A DNA stretch of 64,000 bases from assembly GCA_036278735.1 (NCBI GenBank), contig DASUKM010000027.1:1-64000 (forward strand), given 5' to 3'. The notes beneath the pieces are model-generated. The model searched no databases. It saw only the letters and a program-made list of their open reading frames with translations, and was not told the origin of the DNA. Shown here in pieces: positions 30,953 through 40,445 of the stretch. The stretch is from DASUKM01 sp036278735. Lineage in GTDB: Bacteria; Acidobacteriota; Vicinamibacteria; Vicinamibacterales; 2-12-FULL-66-21. Each line of letters starts with the position of its first letter. Positions within the stretch are counted from its first letter, which is position 1. The position numbers and the translations under genes are program-made.

Positions 30953-33183
30953 TGCGGGCGCCCCGGCTGGCGGCCGTGCTCTGTGCCGCCGCGGCGCTCG
31001 CGCCGGGTGCCCCGGCGCTCGCGCAGCCGCGCGCGTGGCCCTCCATGCGGCCGCCGCCCCCGCTCGACGCGCGGGCGGTCACCTTTCCGCCGTACGCGTT
31101 TCGCACACTGCCCAACGGACTTCAGGTGATTGCGGTTCCTCACCACGAGGAGCCGGCGGTCAGCGTCCGGCTGATCGTGCGGGCCGGCAGCGCGAAGGAC
31201 CCGGAAGGGAAGCCCGGGACCGCCTCGCTGGTCGCCTCGCTGCTGGATCAGGGGACCGCGACGCGGGACGCCGAGCAGATCGCGAACACGATCGATTCCA
31301 TCGGCGGCCTGCTCGGAACGGGCGCGGGGGCGGACCTCAGCTACGTCAACGGGGTCGTGATGAAGGACAGCCTCGACCTGGGGCTCGATCTCGTGGCGGA
31401 CCTCGCGCAGCATCCCGCGTTCGCGCCGCAGGAGATCGAACGCCAGCGGCAGCAGGTCGTGTCGGGGCTCGAGGTCAGCTACGACGATCCTTCCTACATC
31501 GCCGATACCGTGTTCGATCGCCTCGTCTACGGCTTCCATCCGTACGGCCGGCCGCAGAACGGGACGCCGGCGTCGGTCGCGGCGATCACGCGCGACGATC
31601 TCGTCGCCTTCCACCGGACCTGGTTCGGCGCCAACAACGCGATTCTGGCCATTGTCGGCGACGTCGGCACCGACGAGGCGTTCGCCGGCGCGGAGCGGGC
31701 GTTCGGCCACTGGGGGCGTGTGACGCTCGAGAAGCCCCCGCCGCTGGATCTCCCGCCGCCCACGCGGCGCCTGGTGGTGATCGATCGGCCGGATGCGGTG
31801 CAGACCGAGATCCGCGTCGGCAACCTGGCGCTCGCGCGCAAACAGCCCGACTACCTGGCGCTCGATCTGGCGACGAAGATTCTCGGAGGGGAAGGGGCGA
31901 ACCGCCTGCATCGCGTGCTGCGTACGGAGCGCGGCCTGACGTACGGGGCCTCGGCTGATTTCAACGCGATGCACCAGACCGGGGAAATCGTCGCGCAGAC
32001 CAACACGCGCTCGGCGACCACGGGCGAGACGCTCCGCCTCATGGTCGATCAGATCTGGAAGCTGCAGAACGAACGCGTGAGCGAACGCGAGCTGGGGGAT
32101 GCGCAGGCGTACTTGACGGGCAGCTTTCCCCTGACCGTCGAAACGCCGAGCCAGATCGCGCTGCAGATCCTCAACGCGGTGTTCTACGGCCTCGACCTGA
32201 CGGAGTTGCAGACCTATCGCGCGCGTGTGAACGCGATCACGGTCGACGACATCCAGCGCGTCGCGCGCGCCTATCTCCATCCCGATCGGCTCACGATCGT
32301 GCTCGTCGGCAACGCCTCCGCGTTCGTCCAGCAACTCGCGGGCGCCGGCTTCGACGAGTACGATCGGATTGCCCTCGCGGACCTCGATGTCTCGACCGCC
32401 GACCTGCGGCGCGCCGTCGCCACGCCCGCCGCCGGCGGCGAGGCGGCGCCGGGCGGCCCGTCGGGCGGCGCCGCCGCCGGCGCTCGTGCCGTGGAGCGCG
32501 AGGCCGCGGCCGCCGACGGGTGCCGCGACACGTCACCCCGCGCGCTGCTCGAGTGTGCCGCGGCGGCCAAGGGGGGGCTCGACCGCCTGAAGCGCATCAG
32601 GACCGTCCACGCCCGGTCGACCACCCGCGTCGAGAGTCCGCAGGGGGTCGTGGACGTGCCGACGGAGACGTCGATTGCGTATCCGGATCGGTTTCGGCTG
32701 GAGGCGCGCACGCCGGCCGGGCCGCTCGTGCAGGTCTATGCCGCCGGTCATTACTGGGTCCACGATTCGCGCGGCACGACGGAGGCGCCGGTTCCCGTCC
32801 GCGACGAGGTTCACGAGCGCATCGCCCGCGACATCGTGCCGCTGCTGATTCGCGCGGCGGCCGGCGGGCTCCCCGTCCAGGCGGCGCCCGCCCCCTCGGA
32901 TGCGACTCTCGCGGCGGTCCGGGTGCAGGCGGAGAGCGCGCACGCGGTCACGCTGTTCATCGACCGCCGGACCGGCCTGATTGCGCGCGAGCAGTACCTC
33001 GATTCGGCGGATCCCTCGCAGGTCGTCGAGGAGGTGTATTCGGACTACCGGCCGATCGACGGGATCCAGGTGGCGTTCCGCGCCGAGATCCACCAGCCGG
33101 GCGCGCCGCCCGTCGTGCGCCTGCTTCACGACATCGAGTTCAACGTCCCCTTCGATCCGGCGATCTTCGCGAAGCCGAGCTGA
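30949..33183 (+). CDS. M16 peptidase-like non-catalytic partner with C-terminal extension
   Basis: 744 residues: a signal peptide (ends PALAQ), an M16 fold (about 45-490) in which the HxxEH is missing (the site reads TASLVASLLDQGT), and RLHRVLRTERGLTYG in the second half. After an Ala/Gly linker (about 495-530) comes a 200-residue domain with TSIAYPDRFRLEARTP, YWVHDSRGTTEA and SDYRPIDGIQVAF, which looks like the LolA/outer-membrane lipoprotein-sorting fold. Start ATG overlaps the previous stop. Confidence 0.85.
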   Translation: MMRAPRLAAVLCAAAALAPGAPALAQPRAWPSMRPPPPLDARAVTFPPYAFRTLPNGLQVIAVPHHEEPAVSVRLIVRAGSAKDPEGKPGTASLVASLLDQGTATRDAEQIANTIDSIGGLLGTGAGADLSYVNGVVMKDSLDLGLDLVADLAQHPAFAPQEIERQRQQVVSGLEVSYDDPSYIADTVFDRLVYGFHPYGRPQNGTPASVAAITRDDLVAFHRTWFGANNAILAIVGDVGTDEAFAGAERAFGHWGRVTLEKPPPLDLPPPTRRLVVIDRPDAVQTEIRVGNLALARKQPDYLALDLATKILGGEGANRLHRVLRTERGLTYGASADFNAMHQTGEIVAQTNTRSATTGETLRLMVDQIWKLQNERVSERELGDAQAYLTGSFPLTVETPSQIALQILNAVFYGLDLTELQTYRARVNAITVDDIQRVARAYLHPDRLTIVLVGNASAFVQQLAGAGFDEYDRIALADLDVSTADLRRAVATPAAGGEAAPGGPSGGAAAGARAVEREAAAADGCRDTSPRALLECAAAAKGGLDRLKRIRTVHARSTTRVESPQGVVDVPTETSIAYPDRFRLEARTPAGPLVQVYAAGHYWVHDSRGTTEAPVPVRDEVHERIARDIVPLLIRAAAGGLPVQAAPAPSDATLAAVRVQAESAHAVTLFIDRRTGLIAREQYLDSADPSQVVEEVYSDYRPIDGIQVAFRAEIHQPGAPPVVRLLHDIEFNVPFDPAIFAKPS

Positions 33184-33188
33184 TCCGC

Positions 33189-34355
33189 GTGTCCAGACCG
33201 TTCCGTGTGACGATCTCGTGCGGCGAGCCGTCGGGCGACCTGTACGCCGCCGCGCTGGCGCGTGAAATCCGCGAGCTCGAGCCCGACGCGGTGATCACGG
33301 GCTTCGGCGGTGAGCGGCTGCGTGCGGCCGGCGCCGCGCTGGTCGGCGACTTCGAAGGATTGTCGGTCACGGGCCTGACCGAAGCGGTCCGGGTGCTGCC
33401 GCGGTCGTGGCGCCACTACCGGCGGCTGGTCGAGGCCGCAAAGGCCGAACGGCCCGACGTGTTCGTGCCCGTCGATTTTCCCGACTTCAATTTCGTCGTC
33501 GCGCGCGCAATGAGGCGGCTGGGCGTGCCCACCGTCTACTACATCAGCCCGCAGCTCTGGGCCTGGCGGCCGCGCCGCATGCAGACGATGAAGCGGATTG
33601 CCGACCGCGTGCTCGTGATCTTTCCCTTCGAGCAGGCCATCTACGAGCGCGCCGGTGTGCCCGTCAGCTTCGTCGGGCATCCGCTGCTCGAGTTGTCGGC
33701 CCCCGCGCGGACGCGCGACGGGTTCCTGCGCGAGCACGGACTCGACGCCGGCGCCCCCGTGATTGCCCTGCTGCCGGGCAGCCGGCGCAACGAGCTGCGC
33801 GCCATCCTGCCGGACCTGGTCCGGTCCGCCGCCTTGATCCTCGAGCGGCTCCCGCGCGCGCAATTCGTGGTCGCGCGCGCGCCGCACTTGACCGGCGACC
33901 TGTTCGGCCCCCTCGATCGGTGGCCCGCCGGCACGCGTCCACCGCTCGTGCTCGAGCAGCGCACCGACGACGTGCTGGCCTCGGCGGACGTGGCGATCGT
34001 CGCCTCCGGCACGGTCACCGTGCAGGCCGCTCTCCATCAGTGTCCGATGGTCGTCGTCTATCGTCTCGCGCCGCTCACCTATCGGCTCGGCAAGCCGTTC
34101 GTCAAGGTCGATACGTACGCGATGGCCAATCTCGTGGCCGGCCAGCGTGTGGTGCCCGAATTGATTCAGGATGCGTTCACGCCGGCCGCGGCCGCGGCCG
34201 AGGCGCTGCGGGTGCTGACGGATCCGGCGGAGAACGCGCGCGTGCGGGCCCAGCTCGCGGAGGTGCGGGCGCGGCTGGGAGAGCCGGGGGCCAGCCGCCG
34301 GGCGGCGCTGGAAGTGCTCCGCGCCGCCGGACGGACCGATCGCGCTTTCAGATAG
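33189..34355 (+). CDS. lpxB: lipid-A-disaccharide synthase
   Basis: 388 residues from GTG 33189-33191. SCGEPSGDLYAAALAREI, VPVDFPDFNFVVAR, VYYISPQLWAWRPRR, FVGHPLLE, IALLPGSRRNELR and VASGTVTVQAAL are LpxB motifs (GT-B, family 19). The enzyme joins UDP-diacylglucosamine and lipid X. It follows the M16 pair with a 5-base gap. Confidence 0.95.
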   Translation: MSRPFRVTISCGEPSGDLYAAALAREIRELEPDAVITGFGGERLRAAGAALVGDFEGLSVTGLTEAVRVLPRSWRHYRRLVEAAKAERPDVFVPVDFPDFNFVVARAMRRLGVPTVYYISPQLWAWRPRRMQTMKRIADRVLVIFPFEQAIYERAGVPVSFVGHPLLELSAPARTRDGFLREHGLDAGAPVIALLPGSRRNELRAILPDLVRSAALILERLPRAQFVVARAPHLTGDLFGPLDRWPAGTRPPLVLEQRTDDVLASADVAIVASGTVTVQAALHQCPMVVVYRLAPLTYRLGKPFVKVDTYAMANLVAGQRVVPELIQDAFTPAAAAAEALRVLTDPAENARVRAQLAEVRARLGEPGASRRAALEVLRAAGRTDRAFR

Positions 34356-34358
34356 ACT
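34353..34358 (+). promoter_or_regulatory. -10-like TANNNT of the 34365 gene
   Basis: TAGACT, overlapping the lpxB stop codon, ends 6 bases before the ATG. The TAG is shared with the stop, so chance is possible. Confidence 0.3.
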
Positions 34359-34364
34359 GCTGCG

Positions 34365-34919
34365 ATGGTTCGTCCCGTCGCCGCCGTCGCCGGCGCGTGG
34401 CTGCTGTGCTTCGGTGCGGCCCTTCACGCCACGGTCATCCGTCCCATCGAATTCCATGAGCTCGTCGCCGGCGCTCGCGTCATCCTGCACGCCCGGGTGC
34501 TCGGCGTCCGCGCGCAATGGGCTGACGGCCGGCGCCGCGTCGAAACCCTCGTCACGCTCGAGGCCGAGGAATACCTGAAGGGACAGCTCGGCGAGCAGAT
34601 CACGATCAGGGTGCCGGGCGGACAGCTCGGACGCTACCGCACGATCATGATCGGCGCGCCGGCGTTCACGGCGGGGCAGGACCTCGTGCTCTTTCTGGAC
34701 TCGAGCGGGCCGTCGCTTCCGTTCGTGTTCGGCCTGAGCCAGGGGGTCTTCCGCGTCGTCGTCGACCCGGCGCGCGGCGCGTTCGTCACGCCGCCGTTGC
34801 TCGAGGGTCGCACGACGGCCCCTCAGCCGCTGGTGCGCGGTGCCATGGGCCGGCAGCCGGTGCCGCTCGCCGCGTTCGAAGCGGCGGTGCGCCAGGCGAT
34901 CGGCGACACGGTCCGATGA
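34365..34919 (+). CDS. secreted protein of unknown function
   Basis: 184 residues with a signal peptide (1-22, FGAALHA). The mature part is beta-rich (ARVILHARVLGVRAQWADG, VETLVTLEAEEYLKGQLGEQ, GQDLVLFLDSSGPSLPFVFG), suggesting a small beta-sandwich. I recognise no family. Its stop overlaps the start of the metzincin, so it is probably a partner, inhibitor or chaperone of that protease; this is inference from position. Confidence 0.7.
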   Translation: MVRPVAAVAGAWLLCFGAALHATVIRPIEFHELVAGARVILHARVLGVRAQWADGRRRVETLVTLEAEEYLKGQLGEQITIRVPGGQLGRYRTIMIGAPAFTAGQDLVLFLDSSGPSLPFVFGLSQGVFRVVVDPARGAFVTPPLLEGRTTAPQPLVRGAMGRQPVPLAAFEAAVRQAIGDTVR

Positions 34920-35917
34920 GGCGCCGCTGGGGTGCGGCGGCGATCGTGGCCGCGATCGTCTGCGCCGCCGCGCCGCCGCTGCAGGCCTACCTGAAGCTCG
35001 GGATGCAGGTCGGCGATCGACTCGTCTCGCTCCAGTGGGATCGATTTCCGGTCCGGTATTTCGTGACGAACCGCGCCGTGCCGGGCGTCACGCCGCAGCA
35101 GGTGCAGCAGGCGGTCTCGGCGGCGTTTGCAACGTGGGACGCGGTCCCCAGCGCCACGCTGTCGTCCCAGTTCGCCGGCTTCACCGCGACCGGACCGCTC
35201 GAGAACACCGCCCAGACGGTCCTCGGGTTCGAGGACGAACCGTCGCTTCGCCAGGTGCTCGGCGCCACCAGCTTCACCGTCGACGTCACCACGGGCGAGA
35301 TCCTCGAGGCGGACGTGTTCTTCAACTCGACGTTCCAGTGGTCCGTGGCCCCGGCCGGGGAAGCGGGACGGTACGATCTGCAGTCGATCGCGCTCCACGA
35401 AATCGGACATCTGCACGGGCTGGGGCACTCGGCGCTCGGCGAGACCGATCTGCATGCCGGCGGCCGCAGCGTGATCGCGTCGGGCGCCGTGATGTTTCCG
35501 ATCGCGTTTTCTCCCGGCAGCATCGACGAGCGCACGCTGCGCGCCGACGATATCGCCGGCATCTCGGATTTGTACGGCACGAGCGCGTTCAAGCAGACGG
35601 CTGGCAGCATCGCGGGGACCGTGCGGAAGAACGGCGCCGGCGTCTTCGGCGCCCACATCGTCGCGTTCAACCTGAAGACCGGAAATCTCGTCGGCGGCTT
35701 TTCCCTGGCCCCCGACGGGTCGTTCGTCATCGCGTCGCTGGATCCCGGCACGTACGTGCTCCGCGTCGAACCGCTCGACGATGTGGATCTGGATGGCTTC
35801 TTCGACGACGCGGCGCGCGTCGACGTGTCGTTTCGGCCCGTCGTCTACGACGAGCTGATCGCGGTGCCGCGCGGCGGGACGGCCACCCACGTCGACGTGA
35901 CGGTCGTGCCGAAATGA
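34916..35917 (+). CDS. secreted matrixin-like metalloprotease with C-terminal beta domain
   Basis: 333 residues: a signal peptide (1-24), then a metzincin domain with HEIGHLHGLGH (H161, E162, H165, H171, the HExxHxxGxxH zinc site) and a Met-turn (AVMFP, Met193). After the catalytic domain (about 220) a carboxypeptidase-regulatory-like beta sandwich (GSIAGTVRKNGAGVFGAHIV, GSFVIASLDPGTYVLRVEP) follows, usual in Bacteroidota/Acidobacteriota secreted proteins. Middle gene of a three-gene overlapping set. Confidence 0.88.
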   Translation: MRRRWGAAAIVAAIVCAAAPPLQAYLKLGMQVGDRLVSLQWDRFPVRYFVTNRAVPGVTPQQVQQAVSAAFATWDAVPSATLSSQFAGFTATGPLENTAQTVLGFEDEPSLRQVLGATSFTVDVTTGEILEADVFFNSTFQWSVAPAGEAGRYDLQSIALHEIGHLHGLGHSALGETDLHAGGRSVIASGAVMFPIAFSPGSIDERTLRADDIAGISDLYGTSAFKQTAGSIAGTVRKNGAGVFGAHIVAFNLKTGNLVGGFSLAPDGSFVIASLDPGTYVLRVEPLDDVDLDGFFDDAARVDVSFRPVVYDELIAVPRGGTATHVDVTVVPK

Positions 35918-36567
35918 GGCGGATTGCGGCCGTCGCCCTGGCCTGCTGGGGCCTCGCCGCGGTCGCTGCCGCGCAGGCGCCTGCGGCCGGCCGCCTGGAA
36001 CTCGACGCCGGCGTGGTGTGGACCGCCAGCAACGGACTGGGAGCGGCATCGGCGGACCTGACGCGAAATCCGTCGACCGGACCGGGACCGTTCACCCTGT
36101 TCGAGACGAGATCGGAACTGGGGGGAGCCGTCGGGGCGCACGCGACGCTCGGGATTTGGATCACGCCGCGGTGGTCGATTGAAGGGGACGTGCAGTTCAG
36201 CCGGCCGACGCTGCGCACGCACGTCAGCGGCGACGCGGAGGGGGCGCCGGACGTCACCGCGACGGTGCCGCTGTCGCAATACCTGATCGGAGGCTCGGCC
36301 GTGTTCCAGTGGTCGCCGGGGCGCCGCACCGTTCCCTACCTCGCGGCCGGCGCCAGCTACGTGCGGCAGCTCGAGCACGACGATCAACTGCTGCAGACCG
36401 GGCGCGAGCTGCACGTGGGCGGCGGCGTGCGGGTCTGGTTCAGCAGCGCCCATCGGATCGGGCTGCGTGCAGCGGCCCGGGTCTCGTTCCCGCACGGCGG
36501 CATTTCCTTCCAAAGCGGTCATCATCCCGTCGCCTCCGGCGGCCTGTCGGTCGCGTACCGCTTCTAG
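35914..36567 (+). CDS. outer-membrane beta-barrel-like protein
   Basis: 217 residues, signal peptide (1-20, AVAAAQA). Alternating aromatic/polar strands (LGIWITPRWSIEGDVQFS, VPYLAAGASYVRQLE, GGLSVAYRF) and a terminal Phe fit an 8-stranded OmpA/OmpX-like barrel. ATG overlaps the metzincin stop, suggesting the set 34365-36567 works at the outer membrane. Specific function unknown. Confidence 0.7.
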   Translation: MRRIAAVALACWGLAAVAAAQAPAAGRLELDAGVVWTASNGLGAASADLTRNPSTGPGPFTLFETRSELGGAVGAHATLGIWITPRWSIEGDVQFSRPTLRTHVSGDAEGAPDVTATVPLSQYLIGGSAVFQWSPGRRTVPYLAAGASYVRQLEHDDQLLQTGRELHVGGGVRVWFSSAHRIGLRAAARVSFPHGGISFQSGHHPVASGGLSVAYRF

Positions 36568-36642
36568 AGGTCCCCCCGGCTCTTTGCCTGCGGGCGGCGC
36601 GGGACGCTTGAATGCGGGAGCGGGTTAATAAGAAGATGGGAT

Positions 36643-39399
36643 GTGGCTTCTCAAAATTCCTTCCAGACACGTACGCCTCTGACGGTCGGCACCGAGCGGT
36701 TCGACGTCTTCAGCCTGCCGGCGCTCGAGCGGATGGGGTATGCGGGGGTGGCGCGCCTGCCGTTCTCGCTCAAGATCCTGCTCGAGAACCTGCTCCGGCG
36801 CGAGGACGGCCGGTTCGTGGATCGCGACGACATCGAAGCGCTCGCCCGCTGGGACGTGACGGCGGCCGCGCAGAAGGAAATCGCGTTCACGCCGGCGCGG
36901 GTGCTGCTGCAGGACTTCACCGGCGTGCCGGCGGTCGTCGACCTTGCGGCGATGCGGGACGGCATCGCGCGGCTCGGCGGCGATCCACACAAGGTGAATC
37001 CGCTCCAGCCGGTGGAACTGGTGATCGATCATTCCGTGCAGGTCGATCACTTCGCGGAGCGGAACGCGTTCGAGCTGAACGCGCAGCTCGAGTTCTCGCG
37101 CAACAAGGAGCGCTACACCTTCCTGCGCTGGGGGCAGACCGCCTTCCGCAATTTCCGGGTCGTCCCCCCCGACACGGGCATCGTCCACCAGGTGAACCTC
37201 GAATATCTGGCGCGCGTGGTGTTCAGCGAGAAAACGGATGACGGCTGGCTGGCGTATCCCGACACGCTCGTCGGCACCGACTCCCACACCACGATGGTCA
37301 ACGGACTCGGCGTGGTGGGCTGGGGCGTGGGCGGCATCGAAGCGGAAGCGGCCATGCTGGGGCAGCCCATCTCGATGCTCATTCCCGAGGTCGTCGGCTT
37401 CAGGTTGGTCAACCGGCTGCCGGAGGGTGCGACGGCCACGGACCTGGTGCTGACGATCACGGAGCGGCTGCGCAAACTGGGGGTCGTCGGCAAGTTCGTC
37501 GAGTTCTACGGGCCTGGGCTCGAATTCCTCACGATTGCCGACCGCGCCACGCTCGGCAACATGTCGCCCGAATACGGCGCGACGATTGCGATCTGCCCGA
37601 TCGACGACATGACGCTGGATTATCTGCGGCTCAGCGCGCGCGACCCGGCGCGGGTCCAGCTCGTCGAGGCGTACGCAAAGGCGCAGGGGCTGTTCCGTAC
37701 GCACGACGCGCCCGAGCCGGTGTACACGGCGAGCATCGAACTCGATCTCTCGTCGGTCGTCCCGAGCATCGCCGGCCCGAAGCGCCCGCAGGACCGCGTG
37801 CCGCTGGCGCAGGCGAGCGCACGATTCGAACAGGCGCTCGGCGGCCTGATGGCGGAGCGCAAGCCGGCACCCGCGGTGCACAAGCCGGGGGAGACGAGCG
37901 CCCCGTCAGACGCACAAGGACACGGGGCCGCGGCGGCCGTGGCGAGTCCGGCCGTCGCCGTGCCCGGGCTCGAGGCGCTCGATCACGGGGCCGTCGTGGT
38001 TGCCGCGATCACGAGCTGCACGAACACGTCCAACCCGAGCGTCATGATCGGCGCCGGTCTGCTGGCGCGCCATGCCGTCGAGCGCGGCCTGAAGGTGAAG
38101 CCCTGGGTCAAGACGAGCCTGGCACCCGGTTCGATGGTCGTGACCGAGTACCTGCGGGCGGCGGGGCTGCTCGAGTATCTGGCGCAGCTGGGGTTCAACC
38201 TGGTTGGATACGGCTGTACCACGTGCATCGGCAACAGCGGCCCGCTCCCCGAGCCGGTGTCGTCGATCGTCAGGGACCGAAACCTGGTCGTGGCGGCCGT
38301 GCTGTCGGGCAACCGCAACTTCGAGGGACGGATTCAGTCGCAGGTGCGCGCGAACTATCTGGCGTCGCCGCCGCTCGTCGTGGCCTACGCCATTGCGGGC
38401 CGGATGCAGGTGGACCTGGCGACCGAGCCGCTGGGCACGGATGCGAACGGACAGCCGGTGCACCTGCGCGACATCTGGCCGACCGAACGCGAAATTCAGG
38501 AAGCCATGTTGAAGGCGGTCCGCCAGGACATGTTCCGCGACAAGTACGCGAGCGTGTTCGACGGCGACGAGCGCTGGCGGTCGCTGCCCGTGCCCGAAGG
38601 CGAGCGGTTCGACTGGCAGGCGGACTCGACCTACATTCGCAACCCGCCGTTTTTCGACGGGCTGACGCTCGAGCCGACGGCGCCCGAGGACATCCACGGG
38701 GCGTACGCGCTCGCGCTGCTGGGCGACAGCGTCACGACGGATCACATCTCCCCGGCCGGCGCGATTCCCGCCGACAGCCCGGCGGGCCGGTATCTAATCG
38801 CGCATGGTGTCCAGCCGCGCCACTTCAACTCGTATGGCGCGCGCCGTGGCAACCACGAAGTGATGATGCGCGGCACGTTCGCGAACATCCGCTTGCGCAA
38901 CCAGCTCGCGCCCGGGACCGAGGGGGGCTGGACGACGGTGCTGCCGTCGGACGAGGTGGCGACCATCTACGACGCGTCGGTCCGGTATCGCGAAGCGGGG
39001 GTCCCGCTGATCGTGATCGCGGGCAAGGAGTACGGCTCAGGGTCGTCGCGCGACTGGGCCGCCAAGGGCACGCTGCTGCTCGGCGTGCGCGCCGTCCTGG
39101 CCGAGAGCTTCGAACGGATCCATCGCAGCAATCTCGTCAACATGGGGGTGCTGCCGCTCCAGTTCCGCGCGGGCGAGAATGCCGCCTCCCTGAAGCTCAC
39201 CGGCCGCGAACGGTTCGACATCGAAGGGATGGCCAGCGGCCTCAAACCGGGCGGCGCCGTGCGGATCCGCGCCACCGCCGCCGCCGGCACGACGCGCGAC
39301 CTGACCGCGATCGCGCGGATCGACACGCCCGAAGAGCTGGTCGCGTACCGGCACGGCGGCATTCTGCCGTACGTGCTCCGGCAGTTGGCGAAGGGGTGA
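36643..39399 (+). CDS. acnA: aconitate hydratase A
   Basis: 918 residues, AcnA/IRP1 type: FSLKILLENLLR, QDFTGVPAVVDLAAMR, TLVGTDSHTTMVNGLGV, the [4Fe-4S] cysteines in ITSCTNTSNPSVM and GCTTCIGNSGPLPE, and the C-terminal swivel domain (GDSVTTDHISPAGAIP, GKEYGSGSSRDWAAKG). Isomerises citrate and isocitrate in the TCA cycle. A GTG start at 36643 gives the normal N-terminus. A second, permuted aconitase-family enzyme lies at 50.9 kb. Confidence 0.97.
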   Translation: MASQNSFQTRTPLTVGTERFDVFSLPALERMGYAGVARLPFSLKILLENLLRREDGRFVDRDDIEALARWDVTAAAQKEIAFTPARVLLQDFTGVPAVVDLAAMRDGIARLGGDPHKVNPLQPVELVIDHSVQVDHFAERNAFELNAQLEFSRNKERYTFLRWGQTAFRNFRVVPPDTGIVHQVNLEYLARVVFSEKTDDGWLAYPDTLVGTDSHTTMVNGLGVVGWGVGGIEAEAAMLGQPISMLIPEVVGFRLVNRLPEGATATDLVLTITERLRKLGVVGKFVEFYGPGLEFLTIADRATLGNMSPEYGATIAICPIDDMTLDYLRLSARDPARVQLVEAYAKAQGLFRTHDAPEPVYTASIELDLSSVVPSIAGPKRPQDRVPLAQASARFEQALGGLMAERKPAPAVHKPGETSAPSDAQGHGAAAAVASPAVAVPGLEALDHGAVVVAAITSCTNTSNPSVMIGAGLLARHAVERGLKVKPWVKTSLAPGSMVVTEYLRAAGLLEYLAQLGFNLVGYGCTTCIGNSGPLPEPVSSIVRDRNLVVAAVLSGNRNFEGRIQSQVRANYLASPPLVVAYAIAGRMQVDLATEPLGTDANGQPVHLRDIWPTEREIQEAMLKAVRQDMFRDKYASVFDGDERWRSLPVPEGERFDWQADSTYIRNPPFFDGLTLEPTAPEDIHGAYALALLGDSVTTDHISPAGAIPADSPAGRYLIAHGVQPRHFNSYGARRGNHEVMMRGTFANIRLRNQLAPGTEGGWTTVLPSDEVATIYDASVRYREAGVPLIVIAGKEYGSGSSRDWAAKGTLLLGVRAVLAESFERIHRSNLVNMGVLPLQFRAGENAASLKLTGRERFDIEGMASGLKPGGAVRIRATAAAGTTRDLTAIARIDTPEELVAYRHGGILPYVLRQLAKG

Positions 39400-40445
39400 T
39401 GACCTCCGCCGACATCAAGGCGCAGGCGGCCGCCTGCGGCTTCGACCTCTGTGGGATCGCCCCGGCCGGAGCGTTTCCCGAGCTCCGGCAGTTTCGCGCG
39501 TGGCTCGCGCGCGGGTACGACGGCGAGATGGGATACCTCGCGCGCAGCGCGGATCGCCGCGACGACGTGCGGCACATCTTGCCGTCGGCGCGATCCGTCA
39601 TCTCGCTTGGCACCGTCTATAACGTCGACCGGCCGTATTCCACGGAGGGCGCGGATCCGTCGACGGCGCTGATCGCGCGATACGCGTGGGGGGACGACTA
39701 CCACGAGGTCGTCCGCACGCGGATGGAGCAGTTGGTCGCGTGGATGCGCGAGCACGCGGCCGAGCCATTCGATGCACGGGCGTATGTCGATACGGGTCCC
39801 GTTCAGGAACGGCTGTACGGTCAGTACGCCGGGCTGGGGTGGGTGGGAAAAAACACCTGCCTCATCAATATCGAACGCGGGTCCTGGTTTTTTCTTTCCG
39901 AGATCATCTGCAGCCTCCCTCTCGAGCCCGACGCACCGGCGGTGGATCAATGCGGCAGCTGCACGTTGTGCCTCGACGCGTGTCCGACGGGAGCGCTCGT
40001 GGAACCGCGCGTGCTGGATGCCACGCAGTGTCTGTCGTACCTGACCATCGAGCTGCGGGGCGGCATGCCTGTCGAATCTCGCGCCGAGGTGGGCGCCCAC
40101 GCGTATGGCTGCGATATCTGCCAGGAGGTCTGCCCGTGGAACCACTATCCGGCGCAGACGGCGGACGCCCCCTGGCTGCCGAGGCCGACCTTCGATCAGC
40201 CGACGCTCGCCGGCCTGTGGCGGCGTTCCGACGATGACCTGCGCCGCGCGCTGAAAGGGGGCGCGATGACGCGCGCGGGGGTCGCGCGGCTGCGGCGCAA
40301 TCTGGCCGTGTGCGCGGGGAGCACGCGCGATCCGGACGCGCTCGCCGCGCTGCGGGAGGTCGACCAGCCGTCGTGCGCCGATCCGATGGTCGCCGAGCAC
40401 ATCGCCTGGGCGCTCGAGCAGGCGCAGGAGCCGGAGCGTGGCTGA
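39399..40445 (+). CDS. queG: epoxyqueuosine reductase
   Basis: 348 residues. GFDLCGIAPAGAFPELRQF, YVDTGPVQERLYGQYAGLGW, VGKNTCLIN and two ferredoxin-type clusters CGSCTLCLDACPTGAL and CDICQEVCPWN identify QueG, the cobalamin-dependent last step of queuosine synthesis on tRNA. The C-terminal HEAT-like part is present. ATG overlaps the acnA stop; the stop overlaps the next GTG start. Confidence 0.95.
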   Translation: MTSADIKAQAAACGFDLCGIAPAGAFPELRQFRAWLARGYDGEMGYLARSADRRDDVRHILPSARSVISLGTVYNVDRPYSTEGADPSTALIARYAWGDDYHEVVRTRMEQLVAWMREHAAEPFDARAYVDTGPVQERLYGQYAGLGWVGKNTCLINIERGSWFFLSEIICSLPLEPDAPAVDQCGSCTLCLDACPTGALVEPRVLDATQCLSYLTIELRGGMPVESRAEVGAHAYGCDICQEVCPWNHYPAQTADAPWLPRPTFDQPTLAGLWRRSDDDLRRALKGGAMTRAGVARLRRNLAVCAGSTRDPDALAALREVDQPSCADPMVAEHIAWALEQAQEPERG

